Assembly: GCA_963691815.1 (NCBI GenBank)
Contig: OY829665.1
Coordinates: forward strand, 21,164,685 to 21,228,684
Source: Echiichthys vipera
Lineage: Eukaryota > Chordata > Actinopteri > Perciformes > Trachinidae
Direction: 5' to 3'
DNA length: 64,000 bases
The first letter of the stretch is position 1, and each line of letters opens with the position of its first letter. Positions 35,301 through 47,474 of the stretch are shown piece after piece. The translations under genes were made by a program, and so were the position numbers. The notes below the pieces were generated by a model, which saw nothing but the letters and a program-made list of their open reading frames with translations, was not told the DNA's origin and made no database searches.

Positions 35301-38300
35301 TTCAAACAAAGCAGGAATAATAAATGTGCCAAAATCAACTTCGAGCCACATGTAACAGGTACGTTTGCTTCATCTCAGTGTCTCACGGCTGGAGTGAGCT
35401 GATGAAGGAGGTGCAGGAGCAGGTGAAGACTCGCAGTTTGGAGTTGAAGAGGGAGCTGAAGAGCTGTGGAGTCTTTTACCTCAATGCTCGTGGGGAGTTT
35501 GTCGGGCCCCACACAGTGGAGGTGAACACTTACTGTCTTGATTCTTCAGAAATGCGTATTCCAGGACTGTGATGGAATTTTTGCTAGGTCTTATCAAAAA
35601 TGTTACAGTTGTTATTGTTATTCATACATTTTCAGGAATTTCAGCATCAGCTAGAAGGTATTCAGTAGATCATTTATTAATTAATGCAACAAAGATCCCC
35701 ATAGACTGATGATTTTCAATCCTGCAGTTTGACTTTATCCCTTGCCTTCCCATGCTCAGTTGTACAGAGACTGAAAATTCATATTTGGGGAAAAATAGTA
35801 CAGACAGGGAGGATTTAAAGTTATAATCCATTAGATTTTCATCAAGTTAATTGTCTTTTAAGTTACTATTTATCAGTTAAAATGACCCACTAATGAAAGA
35901 GCTTGTGTTTGCTGCTTTGCCCAGTAACACATTTGAGTGTCCTCGGCAACATTCCTGCGCAAAATTCAAATGCAGCGCTCCATTAGTGACACTTTTTATG
36001 TCACTAATAGACACGAAATAGCCCTGTTGGAGCTTGTCACTGAAGCGAATGCTGCGTTTCATGGTAAACAGAAATCGGGAACTTCCAACTTCTGAATTAG
36101 GCTCGCTCTAATGTGTGACCGCCGCAAGATCATTTCAAGACCGTTCAACTTCCAGTCCAAAGAAAAAGAAACTAATCAAAGTGAAGAAGGGCAAATAATC
36201 AAGAAGCATAACGACTGTGAATGTGACAAGGTGGAGGGCTCTGAAAGAACAAAAGAGGCTGAGCCTGTGAATGTTCTCATTCGTCCAGGTCATCGTTATC
36301 CTCAAAGCAATTTCAGTCAAAAACAACTGGACTGGTTGTTTGTCTAGGAAAGGAAATTTTCAAAGAGGCTGAGGAAGGAACTCCGTGAGATGAGGTCCCA
36401 GAGGCCCGACTGCAATGCCATCTTACCGCCAAAGAGAACGCTAGAAACAAATATCTCAAATCTTATGGATTATGACTTTAAAGGGGTCAAAAAGAGCTCA
36501 AGCTAAGATTGTTCGTTTGTAATTGTGAGTCTCGCTGCCTTGCGAGCGCCGAGCCAATGCTGGTTTGTCTCTGATCTGTGGCATTTGTGAGGGAGCTCCA
36601 AAAACTGTGGCGAAAAGTGTAAACTAGGCATTAAAGTAATTGAAAGCACGTTTAAAATGTCTTGATGAAGCACAATTTAAAAAAGTCTTGAGGCCTAAAT
36701 CTTGACGACTGCATTTCTTGAGAAGAGTGGTCACAGCTTAGCTATGAAGCCATCACATATAGCTGCCATAGCTTCGCCAGAGGCTGTACTGCAGCTGACT
36801 GCAGCTGCAGAATGTAACTGTTCTTCTGGGCTACAGCGTATACAGAGATACCATATAGGGACCACAAGAATCGTGATTCGTCCATAGACTATATTAAAAA
36901 TGGACGTAGCCTCTCCCTCAAGGTCCGTTCTCTCAACTTGATCCAATCGTATTCGCCTCTTGGAGCCATCATCTTGTCAGACTGTGACTCCTCCTCATTC
37001 TCTCGTACCAAATAAGGGCATTGATGTGACGTTGGGGGGAGGCAGACACGGCACTCCCTGTCCCGAGCGGAGTGCAGGCAGCATTTATGATCTATGATTT
37101 AAACTGATATTCAACACAGTCTCATGCTCATAAACTGTAAAAACACCGACCCTCACAGCCCGAATCCTCCCAATGTTCCAGATTAGCATCTAGTGTATGT
37201 GCCAGCGATATTAGGCTGTATTGCAAGTCATGATGCAACTGCGGCTATTGAATTAGCATCACAGAGCTAATTATTCATAAACTTTAACCGCCAATAAAAT
37301 AAAAACGAGCCTGTTACAAAACAATTCAACCCCATCAGTGTTGTCATGGAGATATGACCTAAACATACAGACTAGAATGTTTTTTGTACCAGGCCTTAAA
37401 CAGGTTTAATTATGCTGTGAAAACAGCCTTTTTAACATGGGGGTCAATAAGAAATTGTGCTATTGTGCAAACTACTCCTACTGGACACTCTGAGAACTGC
37501 AGTTTTTGGCACTTCCATATTGGATCAACCAGGTAGTCGCTGTGGTGGGGACTTGGATTCGTCATATTATGCCATTTTTCCCATTTATGGTATGACTTGA
37601 CTTTACTCCACTCGTTTGTAACCAAAACAAGCCACAAACATATCGCCAACAACACCATTTGCCAGGCATCAGAATCATCAGAATCAGAATCAGAATACTT
37701 TATTGATCCCCGGGGGGAAATTCTTTCGTTCCAATGCTCCGTGCACAGTAGAAACAAGCCATAAAGATGAATAAAGTAGAAATAAAATAAAGTAAAGATT
37801 CAAATAAAATACAATTAAAATAAATCTAAAGTAGCTAAAAAATAGCCAATAAAATACAGTACAAATAAATAATAAACAATCAAGTAAACAATCTGAAGTG
37901 AGTATGAAAATACAATCTGAGATATATACACTGTACAATTAGGTTGTTATGGCAAATGAAATGAAATGAGAACAGATATTTATATTTTGTTTTGTTTTGT
38001 TTTTAAGTAGTCAAGAGTCCGATAATTAAAGAGATGAGTTGTACAGTTTAATGGCCACAGGTAAGAATGACCTCCTGTGGCGCTCAGTGGTGCATTTAGG
38101 AGCAATCAGTCTCTGGCTGAAGGTGCTCCTCTGTTCAGCCAGAGTGTTGTGGAGAGGGTGAGAGCCATGCTGCAGTATCGCCCGCACCTTCGACAGCATC
38201 CTCCTGTCTGACACTGCAGCCAAGGTGTCCAGCTCCACCCCCACAATGTCACTGGCCTTTCTGATCAGTTTATTGAGTCTGTTGGCATCTGCAACCTTCA

Positions 38301-41300
38301 GTCTGCTGCCCCAGCACACTACAGCAAACATAAAAGCACTAGCCACCACAGACTCATAAAACATCCTCAGCATGGTCCGACAGATGTTGAAGGAGCGGCG
38401 CCTCCTCAGAAAATAGAGGCGGCTCTGTCCCTTCTTGTAAAGGACTTCAGTGTTCTTAGTCCAGTCCAGTTTATTGTCAATGAACACCCCCAGATATTTG
38501 TAGTGTTCTACAATGTCCACGTTATGCCCCCGGATGGAAACTGGGGTCACTGGTGTCTTTGTCCTCCTCAGATCCACCACCAGCTCTTTGGTTTTTGCTG
38601 TGTTGAGCTGCAGGTGGTTCAGCTCACACCATGTGACAAAGTTGTCAACCACAGCCCTGTATTCAGCCTCCTCACCCTTACTGATACATCCCACTACAGC
38701 AGAGTCATCAGAAAACTTCTGAAGATGGCAAGACTCTGTCTGGTAGCTGAAGTCCGTGGTGTAAAGGGTGAAGAGGAAAGGAGAGAGAACAGTCCCTTGT
38801 GGTGCGCCAGTGCTGCTAACCACTGTATCTGACACACAGTGACGCAGGCGCACGTACTGCGGTCTTCATGCCACTCCAGACCTCCCTCATGTTGTTTTGC
38901 TGGAGTTTCATCTCCAGCTTTCTCCTGTAGCTGTCCTTAGCCTCTCTGATCTTGTTGTTAAGCTCCCTCTGAACGTCCCGAAGCTCCTCCCTGTTGCCAC
39001 CTCTGAAGGCCCTCTTCTTCTGGTTCAGAGTGGCTTTGATGTCTTTGGTTACCCAGGGCTTGTTGTTTGGGTAACAACGCACAGTCCGAGCTGGGATAAT
39101 GCCGTCCACACAGAAATTTATGTAGTCTGTGATGCATTCAGTAAGCCCATCAATGTCCTCTCCATGCGGCTCACAGAGTGCATTCCAGTCTGTCACCTCA
39201 AAACAGCCCTGCAGTGCCTCATAGCAGTCCTCTGACCATGTCCTCACTGTCTTTGTGGTCACAGGCAGCCTCTTCACTAGAGGCACATAGCAGGGGGTGA
39301 GAAGCACCAGGTTGTGATCTGATCTCCCCAGGGGGGGAAGGGACGTGGAGGTGTATGCGTCCTTCACATTAGCATACAACAGGTCCAGGGTCCTTTCCTC
39401 TCTTGTTGTACAGGTCACATACTGGGTGAATTTCGGCAGTGTCTTTTTAATGCAGACATGGTTGAAGTCACCCGAGATTATAATCAGAGCAGTCGGGTGT
39501 GCGGTCTGTAGTCTGGCTATTGTGGAGTGGATGACGTCACATGCCGACGTTGGGTTAGCGGACGGGGGAATGTAAACAGCCACAACGATAGCATGTGAGA
39601 ATTCACGGGGTAAATAGTACGGACGGAGGCCCACAGATAACAGTTCAATATCCGGACTGCAGATGCGGTCTTTGATGGTAACGTGACCAGGATTGCACCA
39701 CCTGTTGTTCACGTAAACAGCAAGCCCCCCTCCTTTACGCTTGCCGCTCGTAGTGCAGTCCCTGTCAGCCCGGACAGTGTGGAAGCCCTCGGTGGAAATA
39801 TTGTGGTCAGGAACATCCGCGTGTAGCCATGACTCCGAGAAAATCATCAGGCTACACTCCCGGTATTCCTGACGACTCCGGGTTAGCGCTGTTAGCTCGT
39901 CCATCTTATTCCCCAGTGATCTCACGTTGCCCATGATGAGAGATGGGAGACACGGCTTGAATGTCTTCCTCTCCATAAGTCTCCGGTGTTTCGCTCCTTT
40001 TCTCCGCCGTAGCGATCCTTTCCCTCTGCCCCCACGGTGTGTTTTCCTCCATAGTTCAGCAGGGATGTCCGCCTTCACCGTAGCCGAGCCGGCCGGCTTC
40101 AGCTCTAACAGCTGATCCCTGGAGTAAACAATGCGGAGTTGTTGAGCAACCGTCGTGTGGCGGAGTAAAAGCAGCGATTCAACCAAAAACGCCACAACAA
40201 AAACTCTCCACACAAGCATGTTTAAAGAGAGAGGCTTAATAAATAACTATGTTAAAAGAAAAAAAAAAAAGTAAGATAAAGTAAAAAGGAGAAAAATTGA
40301 AAACAAAGTAAAAGTAAGCAGGAGCGACTAGAACAGGCTGCATACACCGCGGCGCATGCGCACAACATTATGACAATAATCCTAACATATTACTGAAACA
40401 TAATTTCAAGTGATTTTCACAGCAGACAAACAGACATAAGGAGGGTATGTGACACTTTAAGCAATATGAGTGGGCGGGGCATACCCCCGATTATGTTTTG
40501 TTTTTGGTTTTCAATTGGTAAAAGTTGTGAATAGTACCCAGCACAATATTTGGAACCACTTCAGTCAAGGTTCCAAGTGAGCTGAGTCGATACTAGAAGG
40601 TAGAGTGACACCCAACATCCTGCACAAACCCGCCATTTTAGTCAAGTAACAACCACAATATGTTTAATGGCTGCCATACATTATGTTGTACACTACGGGA
40701 TACACTACCGCATAGACTACACTTTGCACTATGCACTATACACTATGCTGTAAAATTGAGGAAGTGCAGACACTGCTCAGTTTGGTTGCCAATGAAAGGA
40801 TTCAGTGAGTGTCTCGTTGAAGGTAATGTCACAGCAGTTGCACACAGCATCACTATGGTGATCTGAGAATACTGCATACTCTGAAGGGGGACTCACCACA
40901 TTGGAAAACAAAAAGAGAAAAATACTGGTACCAAAAAAGTTTGTCGAGCAGAGCCACACTGCCTGGTCATTCATGTGTGATGATACAGCTGTCTAATGTT
41001 GCAGTATTTTTAACAGGTGAAATCTGATATTATCATCATAATCCTTCTGTGCTGTAGGTATCTATGATGGGATTTTCGTTAAGCCCTCTTAGTTTACTCC
41101 TGCATTGACCTCATCATTCAGAGTGGTGTTTGCTTAATCTCTAGAGCCAGAAATAATCTCATTGGTTAAGTTAAACTTCAAACAAATGGCAAAATGTTAT
41201 TAGAAATGTCAGGGAGCATCTGTGGACTCTCTCCAGAGACCCTACACTACGCCATTACCATCTTGGATTACTTCCGCCAGTGTAAGCTGTGTTTTTTTTT

Positions 41301-44300
41301 TGTTCTTTTTAAATCAGGTGACAGATGTGAATGGGAGGAAGAGGTGTCTCACAGCAGAGACCGTGGTCATCGCTACAGGAGACAGACCTCATTATCTGGG
41401 CATACCTGGAGACAGAGAGTACTGCCTAACCAGGTCAACCAGCACTTACACATCACATTCTGTTTCCGCATGTGCCTCACTTAAAAGAACAGTATAATAT
41501 AAATAGCCCATTTTCTCTCTCTGTTCCCAGTGAGGATCTCCTTTCTCTACCTCACTCCCCAGGTCGAACACTGGTGGTAGGCGGGTCTGCAGAGGGGTTG
41601 GAGTGTGCCGACTTCCTGGTTGGCCTCGGAATGCCGGTCACCGTCATGCTGCAACCTGACCTACTCCCTAGGTTTGATCAGAAAACGGCTCAGAAGATAG
41701 AAAATCACATGATCGTTAGTGGAGTGGACTTCCTTTATCACTGTTCACTCACCAAGGTACTGACTAAAGACAGAAATCACAGGAAATGTGCTTTCAAATT
41801 TTTATTTATTCATACATACATACCCACAGGACTTGCAGACAAATAATACATTATAGTATTATAATTATTGTATTATAATACAATACATTTTACCCTCTCC
41901 AGAGCATCAACTAAAACATTCAAATCCTTTGGTTTTGCACAATGCGATCTTGCAACCGTCTGTTCCATGATAAGAACGTCCAAAAACGCAAGAAGCCATA
42001 GCTGTCTCTGAGGAGACAGCGGGGCCTTCCAACGTAAAGCAACAGCTTTTTTGCTGCCTTTGTTAAAAAGAAAACATTAATAGAGAGTCATCATTCAAAA
42101 GCAAAACCAACGGAAAACATGTTACAGCACATTCCATTATTAGTGATAGACATGAATAGACATTTTTACAAAATTTAAGAACCTCTGGACATTCCCAAAT
42201 CATATGTATAAAATCTTCTTAAATACCATGGAAGCATAGTGTACAGTTAGGGGATTGTCTGGCTTTCTGAACAATATGTACTCCAGACAAAATTATAATG
42301 AATCATCTGGTGGTTAGGGTTTCTTGAAGAAATTAAAATATTGGACCAGACCCTAGGCCAATTTATATCAGAATAAATTAATGATTAGTCTTGTCTCCAT
42401 ACATTATCAATTGGCATAGGTTTAAAAGTTGCCTTTATCAACAAAAAACACAATTTAGAAACCAGACCTCTTGCACTAATACAAGAGTATATTCAATGCA
42501 ATGAATGCAATGGTAGTTTCTGCCCCCAGGGGATTCTTAAGACATTTAAAGCAGAATTCAGCTGCAGATAGAAGAAGAAATACGAAGTCGTTAGGTTGAA
42601 CTGCTGCTAAATGTCCTGTAATGAGCGGAGACTGAAATCTTTTGTGATATCTGAGATTATACGGATCCCTTTATTGGACCAGTAAGAAAATGAAACATGC
42701 CGCCCTCCCAGTAGTAAGTCATAGTTATGAAATAAGGGAAAATGTTGGTGAATTTTTATGTTGCTATTAGTGTGCTGATTAAATGGGAGATTATAGGCCC
42801 AAATTTGCAGTCTATGTTGGAACACTAATTTCTCCTCTATAGGACACCAGGACACCGAAAAATCACATTTTCCCCATTTTCCCACATTTTTCACATTGTA
42901 AAATGGAGAATTTAATTAGAGGGCGTTTGCCTTTCCAAATGAATTAAGTTAACAGTGAATTCAGCCTAACCCAATATCCCACTGGTGGTGGGAGAGGAAT
43001 CAAAAGGCTGAAGAAATTAATCCGAGGAAGAAAATTAATTTTGACTGTAGAAAATCGTGACTGAATAGAGGTTGGAATATTAATCCATCCCTCCAGATCT
43101 GATTCCACAGCTCAAATTTTTTTTAGTTATCATGTTAACTGAAGAATACATTTGAATTCCTAAATAACGTAAATGTTTCACAAAGGGGATCCCAGAAATC
43201 TCTTAAGAGTTGCACATAGCTTCTTCATTCAGGGGTAGAAAGGCTGATTCGGACCAGTTCATTTTATATCCAGAGAAACTGCCAAAGTCTTTAAAGATCT
43301 GAAGAAGATTGAGGGGCATTACCAAGATAAAGCAAAATGTCGTCGGCATACAAAGATATATGAGGGTCTGTGTTATACAGAGTTATTGTAACATGGTGCT
43401 CTGATAGACGTCTAGCCTGTGCAAGTGGTTCTAAGGATTACACAAACAAAAAAGCAGAAAGAACACAACCCTGCCGACTGCTCTTGGAAACTTTAAAAAA
43501 GGGGAGAGCAGATTTTCCCAGTTGATACCATGGCTGTGGGGTTAGAATAGAGCACCTGAATCAGGGAAATAAAATGTTCTCCAAAGCCCATATTTCTTAG
43601 GACCTCCCACAGATATTCCCACTCCAGACGGTCAAAAGCCTTTTCTGCATCTAAAGACAAGACAGCTGCTGGGGTGGGAACATTTGGGGAGGCAGCTAGG
43701 CGGGTTTTAATGAAACCTGTTCAGGCATGTTGCACAAGAGAAGTCTTGTAAGGCTCAAGACGATGAGAAAGCACCTTTGCATATAACTTAACATCTGAAT
43801 TCAATAAAGAAAGGGCACGATAATGTGACAAACCAAGGGATCTTATCTTTTTTGAGCAGTAAAAAGATCATTGCAGTGTTGACATCTCTGGAAAAAGAGC
43901 TGTTCAAAATGGTATACTGGATCATATCCAAAAGTAATTGTCCTTATTGCAACCAAAAAGCTAGGATTAATTCAGACGGGATCCTATCAAAACCAGGTCA
44001 TTTTCTAACGTTCATACTCTGCAATGCCTCTTTTAATTCAGGCAGAGTGGTGGGATTATCAAGTGAAGCCCTTGCTGCAGGATCCAACTGAGGTAATTGG
44101 AAGGTTGCAGAGGAATGTTTTTATTTTTGTAATCTCGCTTGTGTCTTTTAGGTGGAGCAGACTGAAGCTTGCAGTAAGGATGTCGTCTCAGGTATAGCAA
44201 AAACCTATTTTATCAGGATTATGATTTATGAAAACAAAATATCCACTCCATCCAAAAAGTTGTGTGATACAAGAGGTTAAATACGGTCATGTGAAGGTTA

Positions 44301-47300
44301 TACTTTGTAATGTTTACAGTTTAACTGATTTTAGTCAATCTGTGCAACCCACAGTGATGGGGAGTAACTACAAAGTCAATTTACTCTAAACTGTGCTTAA
44401 AGGTTGAATATGTATAATATTTATTAAAAGCTATATTTAAAAAAAAAAATACACCCACGGGATGTTTTGGAGGGTACAGAATGAAAGTATTGCTTTTCCA
44501 TAAAAAAAAATATATTGTCTGAATTAATATTTTAAATTTCTTTTGAAGGGTTCGACAATGACTTTCTGTCATGTTCTGTTTACATTGTAGCAGCCAATAG
44601 CGTTGGGCATTGCCAGGGTTGTCTATTGTTGGGTGCAGCTACTGTAGGTTGGTACTGGGTGAAATCGAGTTTGCCAGTTTGCTGCTTATTTGTCCCAGCA
44701 GCTGAGTGACCAGAGACGAGCAAAAACCAGAGTCAGTATAGGCCAAGCATTCACTCCATGGACTGAGAGAAAGGAGTTCAACGGCATTAAAAACGCACGC
44801 CCATAAGGCTACGTTTCTCCTTGGCTAACGCTAACTGTCAGTTTACGACAAGTTTATGAATAATTAGAGGTGTGGCCTCTTGAGTGACAGTTAGCTGCTG
44901 GCCCTAACTTCTCTTTGGAGGTAAACCTCAGCCAGATGGACGTATCTCCCTCCCCCCAACGTCACATACATGCCTTTTTTTGGTAAGAGGAAATTAGGCA
45001 GAGTCAAAGTCTGACAAGATGGGGACTCCCGTAGGAGAGTACAATTGGATCAAGTTGATAGAACAGACCCAGTCGGCTATGCTACGTCCATTTTTTATAC
45101 AGTCTATGTGCCTGACCCCTAGGTTGGGAACCAACAGACTAAACTATATAAAGTAGAACTAGTAAAAAGATTTGTGCAGTTTTAACAATCTTATAATGTA
45201 ATTTACTAACATAGCAGTCACAGGCACCAGCATAATGAGTACCTTTACTTTTAATACTTAAAGTACATTTGGTAATAATACTGTACTTTCATTTAAAATG
45301 CCCTTTCAAATAGTGGAATTAATCAGAGTACTTTCTTCACTTCGGCCCACAAACCCTTTGATGTCCACTATTGCATGATTTATAGATCAAACTTAGATCA
45401 TCCCACAGAAGGTGGTCTTTAGAGTTGCACTCAATAAGCCAGTGTTTCCAAGGATACCTAACACATCAGACTGCATAACAGGGAGAAATATCTACCCCAA
45501 GGCTTTCAAATTCAGGTGAATGTTGTAACCAAGGAAAATGCCATCCATTTGAAATTTGCTTAAATGTAAGGGAGCTCCAGTAAGTAGAGTTGAAACAATC
45601 AGATATAAAATATTAAACTGTATACAGGATGTTGTGAATAGTTTAATTAAAATGATACTTAAAGGATAAGACAATATTCTTATTATTCTTACTTATTTGG
45701 ACTCAGACCCTTCCCTCTACCAGAAATACTCACAAGAGCACCAATAGTCTCCAACGGATGCACTATTAACGCCTGTTTGAGTAACGTTTTTTAAAAGCTA
45801 CAGAGACCAGCTGTTTTAGGGAATTACTCGCCTCTTCAAAAATATATTTGTGAGGTACTTTTTTTTAAAGAATTACGTCTTTTTTGGAGAGTCAGAATGT
45901 ATAACTGCAGTCTCAACTTTAGGGCTGTAGCTGGCATCAATAAACAATTACAATTACTTGAATTGCAAGTTATAGTTGAGTGCATTATATACATAGACTG
46001 TATAAAAAATGGACGTAGCATACCCGCTGGGGTCCGTTCTCTGAACTTGATCGAATCATACTCGCCTACGGGAGCCGCCATCTTGTCAGACTTTGACTCC
46101 GCCTCATTGCCTCTCACCAAAAAAGGGCCTGTATGTGACATTGGGGGAGGGAGATACGTCCATCTGGCTGACGTTTACCTCTGAGGAGAAGTGAGGGCCA
46201 GAGGCTAGCTGTCACTCAAGAGGCCATGCCTAATTATTCATAAACATCCAATAAAATAAAAACTAGCCTGGCACAAAAAAATTCACCCTCCTCAGTGTTG
46301 TCATGGAGATATGACCTAAACATACAGACCTCTACCAGGCCTTAAATAAGTTTAATTATGCTGTGAAAACAGCCTGTTTAACATGGGGGTCAATGAGAAA
46401 CTGCTCTATTATGAAACCTTATTATGAACTGCAGTTTTGGCACTTCTGTACTGGATCAACCAGGAAGTCGCTGTGGTGGGTCTTGATTATATATTATTTT
46501 TCTTTCTTATTTGGATTAGTTGATTCTGCAACAACACCAGAGGTTTCAAAGCGGAGACTCCGAGTGACAATCATCTCCAAGGAAGGCCAAACTAAACAGG
46601 AAGACTTTGACACGGTACATTATCTATGTCTAATGTATCTTTTTTAGTTCTCTCCAATAGTTCGATTGATGATCATCATTTTTGAGAATATCCCGTGGAT
46701 TAAATGACAACATCCGGGTGGATTGTGTCTTTACGTCTCTCTGTGCAGGTGCTGCTCACCGTTGGCAGGAAAGCCGTCACCAGTGGCATTGGCTTGGAGT
46801 GTGTTGGGGTGCAGTGCAGCCAGGAGTGCGTTAAATCTCTCCACGTTCATTTGGACCTCAGTGTGTGCGCAGCAGGTGTCGTTTAAGGTTTTGTGTGCTT
46901 TTCTGTGTGCAGCACTGGCAGGATCCTGGTGAACGAGAGCGATCAGACCAGTGTTGATCATATTTACGCCATCGGATCAGTGCAGCATGGACGCCCCTCT
47001 ACTACAGGCCTCTCAGTGCATGCTGGGACACTGCTGGCACGTCGACTCTACAGAGGAGACTGCATCTTGGTACACAGTTTGACATACTTATTGCACCCTT
47101 GTGTATAATTTTTATCATAATTAAAGGACCATGTCTATGGTGTGTTTTATTTTTATTTTTTTAAAGCATTGTTAGTTTTTTGAGAATGTTTTAAAGCTTG
47201 TGAGTAAGCCAAATACTGCATCTGATACAATAAAGCTAGAATTGATTTAAGCTAATATAATGTTTCCTTCAGTGTGATTACACCAATGTGCCCACTGTTG

Positions 47301-47388
47301 TGCTGACTCAAATGGAATATGCTGCCTGTGGTTTGTCAGAAGAGAAAGCCAATCTAACATTTGGAGAAGCCAGTGTGGAGGTACAGTT

Positions 47389-47474
<86 letters not shown>

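Noticed and set aside
38503..39235. + strand ORFs of 109 and 112 residues
   Set aside because: They are antisense shadows of the L2 endonuclease and RT frames.
46749..46886. Read-through of the txnrd-like exon past 46825 to a stop at 46884
   Set aside because: The donor GTGCGT at 46826 gives the exact family length and phase into the next exon, so the longer frame is intronic.
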